Positions 17,862 to 25,926 of a DNA stretch of 41,337 nt are shown here, piece by piece. This DNA comes from Terriglobia bacterium. GTDB taxonomy: Bacteria > Acidobacteriota > Terriglobia > JAIQFV01. A program made the position numbers and the translations under genes. Below the pieces are notes generated by a model that was not told the DNA's origin, did not search any database, and saw nothing but the letters and a program-made list of their open reading frames with translations. How positions within the stretch are numbered: the stretch's first letter is position 1; every line of letters starts with the position of its first letter. Location of the stretch: positions 1 to 41,337 of the forward strand of contig JAIQFY010000045.1 in assembly GCA_020072965.1 (NCBI GenBank), given 5' to 3'.

Positions 17862-19085
17862 TCAGTAGCCGGCGAATACGTAATTGGTCCACGTGTACCA
17901 GCGCATGATCACTTGGCGGATGATGAAGAGGTTCCGCCACGAATCGCCACGAATCGCGACAAAGCCGCTTGCACCAACCGGCAACAACGATCCCCGCAGA
18001 TCGTCGTGCAAGGTCAGCCTCACCAGCATTCGATCTGCAGGTTGGACCATGCGATTGGCTTCCAGCTGGCCACCTGGATCGAGCTGGCCTGACTTCGTGC
18101 CCAACTCAATGCTCGCCACCTTGGCTTTGAGAATCTTGCCGGGCAACGCGGAGAACGCGACCTCCGCCTCCGCTCCCGGTTTGAAGGTGTTGAGATAGTT
18201 CTGCATGACGGTGGCCGAAAGCAGAACTCGATTTCTTGCGTACACAAACACCATGACGGGAGTGAGTGACGCCATGGCTCCCGGCTGCAACTGCAATTGC
18301 GTAACGTAGCCGTCCTCTGGTGCATAAACCGTTGTCTGCGCAAGATTCCATCGCGCGGATTCCACCTGTGATTTGTACTGCGCCAGGGTAGCCGGCCTCA
18401 CTGTTCGTGCCGCCCTCAGCGCTGCCTCGGCTTGCGCCAACTGTGCTTTGGCGGCGGCGAGTTGTTGCTGTTGCGCTGCCATCTGCTGCTGTTGGGCCGC
18501 GACCTGCTCGGTCAGGCTGCTGACGTCGGTGGCGTACCGTTCAACTTCAAACTGGCTTCCGGCGTTCTTGCTGGCCAGCGTCGTATATTGCTTAAGGCGA
18601 GTCGTGGCCAAGGCCAAGTGGGCCCGGGTGGCATCGGTTGCTGACTGGGTGGCACGAATGGCCGCTTCCAGGGCCTGCACATTTGCCGTGGCTGCGTTCA
18701 CGCCGTTGCTGGCCTGCGTAATCGCGTTTTGCGTCTGAACGTCGGCCTGTGCCAGCCCGGCCTCCGCAACGTGGACGCCATCGAGGTACGGCTGCGGATC
18801 CATCTTGAACAGCGCGTCCCCTTTCCTGACCGGGGTGTTGTTTTGCACGGGTACTTCCGTGACTCGTCCAGGAACGCGCGCGACCACGGGCGTGGTGTAT
18901 TCGGAGACGACCAAGGCAACTGAAAAGGGCTGGGTGAAGTTCATGCCAAATAGAATGACGAGCAGACCGAAGAAACCGACCATGCCGGCAAGAATCTGCG
19001 CCGGCAAATTGAAGGGAAGGAGTCGGAACCTGATGAAGATCAGGTAGAGACCAACGCAGTAAACGAGGGCGAGGAAGGCAATCAT
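17862..19085 (-). CDS. HlyD-family membrane fusion protein (YibH/YiaV-like)
   Basis: 407 aa. One N-terminal membrane segment (IAFLALVYCVGLYLIFI and a second hydrophobic stretch AGMVGFFGLLVILFGMNF) leads to the biotinyl/lipoyl-like half ARVPGRVTEVPVQNNTPVRKGDALFKMDP. A long coiled coil (about 120-250, with repeated AAQQQQMAAQQQQLAAAKAQ-type heptads) follows, then the second half TTVYAPEDGYVTQLQLQPGA. It should bridge inner membrane and outer-membrane channel. ATG 19085 overlaps the stop of the preceding small gene as ATGA and has GGAGG 6 bases upstream. The frame continues far upstream, but that part is antisense-like filler. In E. coli, relatives sit beside DUF3302 genes, as here. Confidence 0.9.
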   Translation of the reverse strand: MIAFLALVYCVGLYLIFIRFRLLPFNLPAQILAGMVGFFGLLVILFGMNFTQPFSVALVVSEYTTPVVARVPGRVTEVPVQNNTPVRKGDALFKMDPQPYLDGVHVAEAGLAQADVQTQNAITQASNGVNAATANVQALEAAIRATQSATDATRAHLALATTRLKQYTTLASKNAGSQFEVERYATDVSSLTEQVAAQQQQMAAQQQQLAAAKAQLAQAEAALRAARTVRPATLAQYKSQVESARWNLAQTTVYAPEDGYVTQLQLQPGAMASLTPVMVFVYARNRVLLSATVMQNYLNTFKPGAEAEVAFSALPGKILKAKVASIELGTKSGQLDPGGQLEANRMVQPADRMLVRLTLHDDLRGSLLPVGASGFVAIRGDSWRNLFIIRQVIMRWYTWTNYVFAGY

Positions 19086-19294
19086 GAGAGACCTCCAAGC
19101 CGCTGGTCCAACTCCCGGTAAGTGTTCTCGATAACTGTTAACCGCTCGGAAAGGCTTGCGAGGTCCTTTTTGAGCGACGCATAGTCGGCCAGGCCGCTGA
19201 CGCCAGCGAGCTTTTGCCGGTCCTTCTGGCGGTTCTTCTGGTCCAAGTAGCGCAGGAACAGCACATAACCAATGACTAGGATTGCTACCATCAT
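19082..19294 (-). CDS. Small membrane protein with PspB-like layout
   Basis: 70 aa: one N-terminal transmembrane helix (MVAILVIGYVLFLRYL), a basic stretch DQKNRQKDRQK, then a coiled coil ending LSERLTVIENTYRELDQRL. This order and size resemble phage-shock protein B, which has a membrane helix followed by an RMRERIQALE-type coil. Sequence similarity is limited, so PspB-like describes layout only. Its ATG overlaps the stop of the DUF3302 gene (ATGA), and its own stop overlaps the ATG of the HlyD gene (ATGA), so all three are translationally coupled and probably made in fixed ratio. Confidence 0.8.
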   Translation of the reverse strand: MMVAILVIGYVLFLRYLDQKNRQKDRQKLAGVSGLADYASLKKDLASLSERLTVIENTYRELDQRLGGLS

Positions 19295-19662
19295 GAGCGT
19301 TGTCCTCCCGTCTTGCGAGCGAGAGATTTGGCAAGCAGTTGGCGCATGCCGGTTTCGAGGTTGGCCATGCGCTCAGCGAGAGGGTTGATCGATGCCGACA
19401 ATTCCGCGGCCTCGGCTTCGCTGATCGCAATCTGCGCGCCTGCTCCCGTGCGAGGGCGCAGGAATGCAGAAATCAAAGCCAGCATCCAGATGGGCGGCAA
19501 CAATATGCCGATCCATCCCGCGACGTTGATGGCTTCTGCCCACGGGCTATGCCGCTTCTTTGCCAGATTTCCCGGTAACCATGCCAGCAATAGAAGAAGT
19601 CCTACCACAAGGGCGATGATGACTAGCAGGATAAGAAGAGAAAAAATGTCCAAGAAGCTCAT
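19291..19662 (-). CDS. DUF3302 family inner-membrane protein (YibI/YiaW-like)
   Basis: 123 aa. The first 75 residues match the DUF3302 family by pattern: FLDIFSLLILLVIIAL, a second hydrophobic run, AKKRHSPWAEAINVAGWIG, then PPIWMLALISAFLRP. E. coli YibI and YiaW have the corresponding AKKRxHPxADAIxVAGW segment and sit beside HlyD-type genes. Here there is an added C-terminal coiled region (SEAEAAELSASINPLAERMANLETGMRQLL) absent from the short E. coli forms. ATG 19662 has GGAGG 8 bases upstream. First gene of the four-gene cassette ending at 16396. Role unknown; an accessory subunit of the adaptor is inferred from gene order. Confidence 0.85.
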   Translation of the reverse strand: MSFLDIFSLLILLVIIALVVGLLLLLAWLPGNLAKKRHSPWAEAINVAGWIGILLPPIWMLALISAFLRPRTGAGAQIAISEAEAAELSASINPLAERMANLETGMRQLLAKSLARKTGGQRS

Positions 19663-20159
19663 ACCCGTCCTCCCTCACTTCAACTTCTCGATCTCGGGCG
19701 GCCTTCAAGCGTGGTCGTAATAAGGTTGCACGGGACCGTCGAAGTGGAGGAAAATGAAGCAACCCCTGCCGGAAATGACAGGTCTGCACGTTCGTTCCTC
19801 CACGTGTTCATCCTTTTCATGGTTTCGTTTCTAAAGTCATTGAGGCTTACTTTTCAGAGTGCCAGAGGTCGGCGGAGTTAGACTTTCGAGGGCCGAGTGG
19901 AAAACAATTAGGATTTTGTTCCTTTCCCACGGCATCCTCTTCTCAACACTCTTTTTTTCCCCGCTGGTCATCCAATGAACTGCTTGAACTGGTCGCGCAA
20001 GACGTCCCATCAACGGCCCCGGCGGCTGCCACTCGCGGAGGATTTGAAAATTAAGTGACAACCATGATCCGGTTAAAGGCGGCTTCCTCGATCTGGGGGA
20101 TCCCAGCTACTTGCCCGCAGGGTATGCGAGCTTTCCAAGACTGCCCGGAGTCCTAAATC
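19663..20159. other. 497-base gap without a recognisable gene
   Basis: Upstream of the DUF3302 cassette. One minus-strand frame (19837-20061, 74 codons) is open, but it has no ribosome site and resembles no family known to me. A GGAAAACAATTAGGATTTTGTT tract near 19895 resembles one at 11330. No convincing promoter box was seen. Confidence 0.5.
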
Positions 20160-20669
20160 TTAGACCCCCAGCGGCGCAATGCCATACGCCCGCGCCAGAT
20201 CGTTGATGCCCGTGCGAAGCGCGGCCCACAACTTGGCGGCCTCAGCTCCGTAATTTCCGCGTGCGACCACTTGATTGATCCGTCTGCCATCGTCCACCAC
20301 CCTCTGCACCTCGCTCTTCGTCTCCATCCAGGTGTCGGTCGCATCGAACTTGCGTCGCAGCCGGTTGGTCGATCGGTTCAAATCACCCAGCGCATCGTCG
20401 AGTTCGTCTTTCTTCGCCGTGGCATTCGCCTTCTGCGTGTCGGTCGCCTTCCTCCGGGTCGTTCTGCCCTGCGCCTGGGCTGTGGATGCGGTGTTTTTCG
20501 CGTTTTCGCCGTGACGTTTCAGATAGTCGCGGAACTGGTCCACCCCGTTTTCGACTTTGACGATCAGGTTCGCGACTTGCGCCTTGGGCATGAGTTGCCC
20601 GAAGACAGGACCTGCCATGCCCAGTACCATTGCGCCCAGCACGATGGCTGTGCTTGTCATACGTTTCAT
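20160..20669 (-). CDS. Exported helical protein of unknown function
   Basis: 169 aa. Signal peptide MKRMTSTAIVLGAMVLGMAG with cleavage near VFG-QLM. The mature part is predicted helical and rich in Lys, Arg, Asp and Asn (VANLIVKVENGVDQFRDYLKRH, then TQKANATAKKDELDDALGDL, then RLRRKFDATDTW). The end, NYGAEAAKLWAALRTGINDLARAY, is amphipathic. ATG 20669 has an AAAGGAG site 5 bases upstream; the open frame to 20744 has none. No catalytic residues are evident. It stands alone between the maturase gene and the envelope cassette, all on the minus strand. Similar exported helical proteins occur in soil bacteria as hypotheticals; I cannot name a family. Confidence 0.75.
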   Translation of the reverse strand: MKRMTSTAIVLGAMVLGMAGPVFGQLMPKAQVANLIVKVENGVDQFRDYLKRHGENAKNTASTAQAQGRTTRRKATDTQKANATAKKDELDDALGDLNRSTNRLRRKFDATDTWMETKSEVQRVVDDGRRINQVVARGNYGAEAAKLWAALRTGINDLARAYGIAPLGV

Positions 20670-20850
20670 GTGCGCTCCTTTCTCCCTCTCCATTCTTGAT
20701 GGCTCTGGTTCGAGTGCGTCCCACTGCGCACTCCTCCGAAACACACGTCAACAGAGCCGTATGCGTTCTTTTTGAGTTGCTGCGTGTTCGATGGGATCTC
20801 CGCCGGATACAGCCGCGCCTGGGCTGACAACGCTCCCTTCTCGTTGCGAT

Positions 20851-22182
20851 TCAGGATGAGATAGCCGTCGTGAATTCGATCTTGCCGTGACATCTCTTAT
20901 ACTTGATGGGAGTTCCATTCTTATCGGTCGCTCCGCACGGGCAGGGGTCGTTCCGGCCGGCCTTCTTAAACCGCTCTTGAAGAGTTGTTCTCTCAACGGG
21001 TATTGCCCTCATCACTCCGTCTGCGGTCTTGCCCTGACGGATCAGTTCCGCCATGACCCGCATGGATTTGTCCGCGTGTTTGAAGAAGGCCTTGTACCCG
21101 GCGCAGAGGTAATTCAGCCCCGGTTCTCCGTCGGGTGTCTCCAGAAAACGGTTCTTGGGACATTCTCCATTGCAGATGTGCAAGACTTCGCACTCCCGAC
21201 AATACCGGGGGAGCGAATCCTTCTTATCCTGCCCGAACTTTCGCTGCTTCTCCGAAGCCACGAGATCGATCATCGGAGTCTCCAGGATGTTCCCAAGGTA
21301 ATAGTTAGGCTCGACAAAGTGGTCGCACGAGTAGAGGTCCCCGTTATGCTCAAGGGCGAGGCCCAGGCCGCAAGTGGGTCCGAAGATACAGACCGTTCCC
21401 GCCATCCCCAGCCATCCGGCAAGGGCTCCGTCGAAGTTCAGAACAAAGGTGTCTCCGACATCCTTCTTCACCCACTCATCAAAGATCTCAGTCAGAAAAC
21501 GCCCCCATTGATCCGGCCGAACGGACCGGTCTGTGACCTTGTTCCCTTCCTGATACCCGCTCTCGTTGTCCCGCTCCACAATGGGAATGAATTGAATGTA
21601 ATGCGCACCCAGGTCGTCCCTGAAAAACCGGTAAACCTCCAACGGATGATCGGCGTTTTTCGAATTGACGGTGCATAAGATGTTGAACTCAACCTTGTGT
21701 TTCTGGAGTAGGCGAGCGGCCTGCACGACAAGCTCGAAAGTCCCGTGGCCTCCCCTGTCCTTGCGGTAGGTGTCGTGAAGTTCTTTGGGGCCATCCAGGC
21801 TCAGGCCGATAAGAAAGTTGTTTTCATGAAAGAATCGGCACCACTCGTCGTTCAGGAGGATGCCGTTGGTTTGGAAGGTGTTCTCGATGCAAGTGCCCGG
21901 CCTCGCGTAGAGTTTCTGGACTTCTACGGAGCGGCGGAAAAAATCGAGACCCATGAGGGTCGGCTCGCCGCCCTGCCACGCGACGGTCACTTGAGGTACC
22001 TGGTGGGCTTCGAAGAGCTGCTTGATATAAGCCTCATGGACCTCATCGGACATGTGGAAATTGCTTCCCGGATAGAGCTTCTCCTTCTTCAGGAAGAAGC
22101 AGTAGTCACAATGAAGATTGCAGGCCGAACCCGTTGGCTTGGCCATGATGTGAAAAGCCCTGAGAGTATTCGTTGAGGACAT
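20851..22182 (-). CDS. Anaerobic sulfatase-maturating enzyme (radical SAM/SPASM) with C-terminal SEC-C motif
   Basis: 443 aa. Radical SAM motif C21-x3-C25-x2-C28 (ACNLHCDYC). The SAM-contacting AWQGGEPTLMG is near 77. The SPASM part keeps the cysteine set for two more iron-sulfur clusters: VCIFGPTCGLG, YSCDHFV (with the Asp base), YCRECEVLHICNGEC and YLC. It converts the active-site Cys or Ser of sulfatases to formylglycine without oxygen, and is the only intact maturase here for four Cys-type sulfatases. The tail adds a zinc-binding SEC-C motif (NDPCPCG ... KYKRCHG). ATG 22182 has GGGGAG 7 bases upstream. It follows sulfatase copy C by 90 bases, separated by a 32-base palindrome. Confidence 0.94.
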   Translation of the reverse strand: MSSTNTLRAFHIMAKPTGSACNLHCDYCFFLKKEKLYPGSNFHMSDEVHEAYIKQLFEAHQVPQVTVAWQGGEPTLMGLDFFRRSVEVQKLYARPGTCIENTFQTNGILLNDEWCRFFHENNFLIGLSLDGPKELHDTYRKDRGGHGTFELVVQAARLLQKHKVEFNILCTVNSKNADHPLEVYRFFRDDLGAHYIQFIPIVERDNESGYQEGNKVTDRSVRPDQWGRFLTEIFDEWVKKDVGDTFVLNFDGALAGWLGMAGTVCIFGPTCGLGLALEHNGDLYSCDHFVEPNYYLGNILETPMIDLVASEKQRKFGQDKKDSLPRYCRECEVLHICNGECPKNRFLETPDGEPGLNYLCAGYKAFFKHADKSMRVMAELIRQGKTADGVMRAIPVERTTLQERFKKAGRNDPCPCGATDKNGTPIKYKRCHGKIEFTTAISS

Positions 22183-22231
22183 CGGTTCTCCCCTTATTTT
22201 TAAATGCATTCCTATTACAGCCTTCACAAGC

Positions 22232-22263
22232 GACCGGCAGTCCGCCGCGGCGGACTGCCGGTC
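22232..22263. repeat. Perfect 32-bp palindrome between sulfatase and maturase genes
   Basis: Arms GACCGGCAGTCCGCCG and CGGCGGACTGCCGGTC are exact reverse complements with no spacer. It starts 9 bases after the sulfatase copy C stop. In RNA it would form a very stable hairpin. No T-run follows, so it is more likely a REP-like element or mRNA stability/attenuation device than a simple terminator. Confidence 0.85.
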
Positions 22264-22272
22264 CTGAATTGT

Positions 22273-24648
22273 CTACTGCAGCGCCATCGCCACGCGGAAT
22301 CGCTCCCCGCCGGTGAGGAGGTGATCCTGGTCCAGCGCCTCCTTGTCCACGTCAATCTCCACCCAGTTGACCTCGCCGTTGAACGCATTGCCGCGCGGCC
22401 CATAGTCCGGCGAGACCGGCGAACCCGCTTCCATGCCCACGTCGCAGGTCTCATCGATTGAAAAGCCGAACGGCTCGGTCATCTCGACCCGACCTTCACC
22501 GATCTTTTGACCATCGATAAAGAGCGACACCGTGCCGCCCTTGGCCAGCCCTCCGCCGTCGTAGCCGAATTCCATGCGCACTTGATGCTTGCCGGGTGGA
22601 ATCGCCCGAGTGCCTTCGACGTAGTAATGGGTGAGCCCGAAAAAGTTGTAGCAGTATTTGGGCTTGCCATCCTTGGCATAGAGACTGAACCCGCCGGTGA
22701 GGCCTCCAGCCGCGAAGATGACCCCTTGCGCGCCCGCTTCGGGCACTACCACTTCGGCCGTGATGGCGTGGGATTTGTTCAAGAGGTTGACGCACGAGCT
22801 GGCGGACAAGCGCGTCATCCCGCTAAACAGCAGTTGCCGGTTACCGCGCACCAATTGCGGGCGCCCGGAGATGTCGGGGTTACCGCGTTCCACCAAGCGA
22901 TCATCGAGAGGCAACACGTTGTGCTTGGTCGCCTCAATCAGCCACAGACGTTGGAGTTGATGCAGCTTGTCGGGCATCTCTTTGGCGAGATCGTGCGATT
23001 GGGTCCAATCGGTGTTCGTGTCGTACAGCTCCCACACGTCGTCGTCAAACGGAGGCAGTTTGACCAAGCCTAATATCCACGGGGTGCGGTGCTTGGTGAC
23101 CGCGGTCCAGCCCTTGTGATAGATGCCGCGGTTGCCGACCATCTCAAAGTACTGGGTCTCGTGCCGTTCGGGTGCCTTGGCATCGTCGAACGAGTACGTC
23201 ATGCTGACGCCCTCGTAAGGCTTTTGCTGGATGCCATTGACAAAGGCCGGCTGGGGCAAACCCGCTGCTTCCAGGATCGTCGGGGCGACATCAATCACAT
23301 GATGGAATTGCGACCGCACCTCGCCCTTGGTCTTGATGCCGTTGGGCCAGTAGACGATCGTGCCATTGCGCGTGCCGCCCCAGTGCGAGGCGACCTGCTT
23401 GGTCCACTGGTACGGAGTATCCATGGCATGGGCCCAACCCACCGCATAGTGGTTGTAGGCCTCGGGTCCGCCGAACTTGTCGATGTTATTTTTCATGAAC
23501 TCTTCGGTTTCCAGGTGTCCGAACCCACCGAGGGTTAACATCTCGTTAAATGTTCCCTGGAGCGTGCCCTCGGCCGAGGCCCCGTTGTCGCCGATGATGT
23601 AGTAGATCAGCGTGTTGTCGAGGACTCCCAAATCCTCCAGCGTGTCAATCAGAAGGCCGACGTGATGATCGGTGTGTTCGAGGAATCCGGCATAGATCTC
23701 CATTTGTCTCGCCAGGATGGGTTTCATGCCGTCCGAGATATCGTCCCACGCCGGAATCTCGGGATGGCGCCGGGTCAATTTCGCCTCGGGCGGGATCACG
23801 CCCAGCTGCTTCTGCCGGGTGAATGTCTCTTCACGCAGCTTGTCCCAGCCCTGATCGAAGCGGCCCTTGTACTTGTCCGACCACTCTTTGGGGACATGGT
23901 GTGGCGCGTGGGTCGCCCCCGGCGCAAAGTACATGAAGAACGGTTTGTCGGGCATGAGCGATTTCTGCTGGCGCACCCACTGGATGGCTTTGGCCGTGAG
24001 GTCGGTGGTGAAGTGGTAGCCCTCTTCCGGGGTCTTTTCCGGCTCCATCGGGGTAGTGCCTTCGTAGATGGCGGGGTAGTACTGGTTGGTCTCGGCACAG
24101 ACAAAACCGTAGAAATATTCGAAGCCGCCTCCCCCGGTGGGCCAATGCTCGAACGGACCCATCGAGCTGGTCTCCCACACCGGCACCTCGTGGCACTTGC
24201 CGAACTGGGCCGTCGAATATCCGTTCAGCTTGAGCGTCTCGGCCAGCGGGGCGCAGGATTTGGGGCGGATCGAGCAGTTGCCGGGTGCTGAGGTTGCCAT
24301 TTCGGTAATGCCGCCCATCCCAACCGTATGGTGATTGCGCCCGGTGAGCAGCGCTTGGCGGGTTGGCGAGCAAAGCGCCGTGGTGTGAAAGCGGTTGTAG
24401 CGCAGCCCGTTCGCGGCGAGGCGTTCAGCCGTCGGTGTCCGGCAGGGACCGCCAAACGCGGACGAAGCGCCAAAGCCCACATCGTCGATCAGGACGATCA
24501 GCACGTTGGGCGCGCCCTTGGGCGGGCGCAGCGGCTCGATGGGCGGATATTTAGTATCCGGGTCCTTGGCGTCGTAGGTGGTCAAACCGACGTGCGTCGG
24601 ATCCGGGATGGGAAGAATTGATCTTTGAATCTTGTCTTGTGTGCTCAT
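22273..24648 (-). CDS. Large arylsulfatase-like sulfatase, 791 aa (copy C)
   Basis: Same length and layout as copy A: DD at 55-56, C93-S-P-T-R formylglycine site, Lys in TAQFGKCHEVP, YIIGDNGASAEGT, and the C-terminal beta-rich domain with SLFIDGQKIGEG and CDVGMEAGSPVSPDYG. Protein identity with copy A is high by eye in almost every block, so A and C are recent duplicates. ATG 24648 has AGAAGGG about 9 bases upstream. It heads a pair with the maturase gene downstream. No signal peptide; cytoplasmic. A decayed second maturase tail lies just upstream, which suggests the unit once read maturase-sulfatase-maturase or arose by unequal recombination. Confidence 0.93.
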   Translation of the reverse strand: MSTQDKIQRSILPIPDPTHVGLTTYDAKDPDTKYPPIEPLRPPKGAPNVLIVLIDDVGFGASSAFGGPCRTPTAERLAANGLRYNRFHTTALCSPTRQALLTGRNHHTVGMGGITEMATSAPGNCSIRPKSCAPLAETLKLNGYSTAQFGKCHEVPVWETSSMGPFEHWPTGGGGFEYFYGFVCAETNQYYPAIYEGTTPMEPEKTPEEGYHFTTDLTAKAIQWVRQQKSLMPDKPFFMYFAPGATHAPHHVPKEWSDKYKGRFDQGWDKLREETFTRQKQLGVIPPEAKLTRRHPEIPAWDDISDGMKPILARQMEIYAGFLEHTDHHVGLLIDTLEDLGVLDNTLIYYIIGDNGASAEGTLQGTFNEMLTLGGFGHLETEEFMKNNIDKFGGPEAYNHYAVGWAHAMDTPYQWTKQVASHWGGTRNGTIVYWPNGIKTKGEVRSQFHHVIDVAPTILEAAGLPQPAFVNGIQQKPYEGVSMTYSFDDAKAPERHETQYFEMVGNRGIYHKGWTAVTKHRTPWILGLVKLPPFDDDVWELYDTNTDWTQSHDLAKEMPDKLHQLQRLWLIEATKHNVLPLDDRLVERGNPDISGRPQLVRGNRQLLFSGMTRLSASSCVNLLNKSHAITAEVVVPEAGAQGVIFAAGGLTGGFSLYAKDGKPKYCYNFFGLTHYYVEGTRAIPPGKHQVRMEFGYDGGGLAKGGTVSLFIDGQKIGEGRVEMTEPFGFSIDETCDVGMEAGSPVSPDYGPRGNAFNGEVNWVEIDVDKEALDQDHLLTGGERFRVAMALQ

Positions 24649-24676
24649 GGGATTTGTCCCTTCTTAACTCGATCGT

Positions 24677-24937
24677 TCATTGGGTTGATTGGACGTTCCT
24701 TATCTTTACTTGTATGAATGCGGCTTTTTCATCTGCCGGCATCTGCATGATCTCGTCGGACAAGCGACTCCGACCGAAGAGGCCAGCCATGATTCTCATC
24801 GGTTCATTGACGTGGGTGAAGAACGCCATTTAAACGGCGCACAGATAGTTCAACCCGTCTTCACCGTCGGGTGTCTTGATAAATCGGTTCCCGGGGCATT
24901 CCCCGTGACATGCAAAGCGCACGTTGCTGAAACAGTC
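24677..24937 (-). pseudogene. Decayed C-terminal fragment of a second anaerobic sulfatase maturase
   Basis: Read on the minus strand in one frame it gives [20 protein letters not shown], then EDGLNYLCA, an in-frame TAA (24830-24832), AFFTHVNEPMRIMAGLFGRS, and a final TGA at 24677. The intact maturase has LHICNGECPKNRFLETPDG, EPGLNYLCA, GYKAFFKHADKSMRVMAEL at the same places. The radical SAM half is gone, the GYK codons have become V-stop-M, and the SEC-C tail is absent. The upstream neighbour stops at 24936, so the 5' part was lost at that junction. Confidence 0.88.
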
Positions 24938-25322
24938 ATTTCTTCTTCCGTGCCCTCACAATCCGGTTCACCGGGCCGCGCAGCACAAGATACGGGACGA
25001 TCGCCAGGGCGAACGCCACGAAGAGCGTTTCTCCCGGATAAATCATGTGATGAACTTTCAGCTGATAGAGAACATCGAGAATGACCGCGATGATAAAAAT
25101 CTTACCCACATGCTTCCAGGCGTCTTTCAAAAGTTCCTTACGATGCGCCGGATTGGTAGCGACAGCCCAGAAATAGGCAGGCTTCCCGATTTTTGCGTCT
25201 TTGACCCCATCAATAACCGCGAAAATGACCGCCATCAGTGGCTGCAGGATAAACCGGAAGTGAAGCGGGCCGTCTAACCGGCCGAAAAGATGCTCAACGA
25301 TTCTCTGCCAGAGATGTTCCAT
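24936..25322 (-). CDS. Small integral membrane protein, conserved hypothetical
   Basis: 128 aa with hydrophobic helices at about 23-45 ([18 protein letters not shown]), 72-90 ([14 protein letters not shown]) and 96-115 ([18 protein letters not shown]), and a basic C-terminal tail RIVRARKKK. The start, [20 protein letters not shown], is a pattern I associate with conserved hypothetical membrane proteins of proteobacteria and acidobacteria. Function unknown. ATG 25322 has AGGA about 8 bases upstream. It lies with DUF1622 and DUF202 membrane protein genes, separated from them by a short-unit repeat, and its stop abuts the maturase relic. Confidence 0.8.
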   Translation of the reverse strand: MEHLWQRIVEHLFGRLDGPLHFRFILQPLMAVIFAVIDGVKDAKIGKPAYFWAVATNPAHRKELLKDAWKHVGKIFIIAVILDVLYQLKVHHMIYPGETLFVAFALAIVPYLVLRGPVNRIVRARKKK

Positions 25323-25360
25323 AGGCTTATTCCTTCCTGTTTGCTATTGCTCAGTCGCCG

Positions 25361-25546
25361 GAAGACAGAAGACAGAAGCCAGAAGTCAGAAGACAGAAGT
25401 CAGAAGACAGAAGTCAGAAGCCAGAAGTCAGAAGACAGAAGTCAGAATAGATGTGGACTCAAATCGCGGGTACCTTCCATTCATTCCGACTTCTGACCTC
25501 TGACTTCTGACATCTGTCTTCTGACTTCTGGCTCCTCGCTTCTGCC
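25361..25546. repeat. 7-bp tandem repeat in two inverted arms
   Basis: The left arm (25361-25447) has 12 units of GAAG(A/T/C)CA. After a 43-base loop, the right arm (25491-25546) has about 8 units of the reverse complement (TTCTGAC and variants). The arms can pair as a long imperfect hairpin. It fills the gap between the membrane protein gene and the DUF1622 gene. Unit length is far too short for CRISPR. Confidence 0.9.
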
Positions 25547-25548
25547 CT

Positions 25549-25908
25549 CTAGCCACTCTTGTTCTTCGCCACCTGCCAGGGCCAACAGCCTTCGATTTCC
25601 ACAGTAATAGACCAGCTCAGGAACGTTCGCACGACAATCAACAAACCCAGCAACAAGAGCCCTTCCCGGGTCGGTGCGATTGTGACCGTCCTGATGATAT
25701 CCGCGGCGACAAGAAACTCCAGCCCCAGCTGCAATGCTCTTCCAATGAAGATCTTAAGGCGTTTGTAAGTGTCTTCACTTACCTTCCAGATGTGTACAAG
25801 GCTGCGAATAATGGCGTAGAGAAAGGCAAACGCAATCACCGCAACACCCAAAATCTCAAGCCCTAGCGCCATGAGTTCTATGATCTGGATAGCTGCTTTA
25901 GATTCCAC
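25549..25908 (-). CDS. DUF1622 family membrane protein
   Basis: 119 aa. Three hydrophobic segments: IIELMALGLEILGVAVIAFAF, LGLEFLVAADIIRTV and GLLLLGLLIVVRTFLSWSI, with the family's FIGRALQLGLEFLVAADI and VRTFLSWSITVEIEG blocks. Function of DUF1622 is unknown. The start is GTG 25908 with GGAGG 4-5 bases upstream. It follows the DUF202 gene by 18 bases on the same strand, so the two are probably co-transcribed and perhaps work together in the inner membrane. Confidence 0.88.
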   Translation of the reverse strand: MESKAAIQIIELMALGLEILGVAVIAFAFLYAIIRSLVHIWKVSEDTYKRLKIFIGRALQLGLEFLVAADIIRTVTIAPTREGLLLLGLLIVVRTFLSWSITVEIEGCWPWQVAKNKSG

Positions 25909-25926
25909 AAAACCTCCCTGTGCCGG

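Noticed and set aside
17862-19430. HlyD frame extended by 115 residues to 19430
   Set aside because: The extension overlaps two coupled small genes and lacks family similarity; ATG 19085 has its own ribosome site and ATGA overlap.
19837-20061. 74-codon minus-strand frame in the gap before the DUF3302 cassette
   Set aside because: No ribosome site, no signal peptide or recognisable motif, composition like non-coding flanks.
24689-25084. 131-codon plus-strand frame near 24.7 kb
   Set aside because: It is antisense to the maturase relic and the membrane protein gene and has no start signal.
25361-25546. CRISPR array
   Set aside because: Unit is 7 bases with no spacers and no cas genes nearby.
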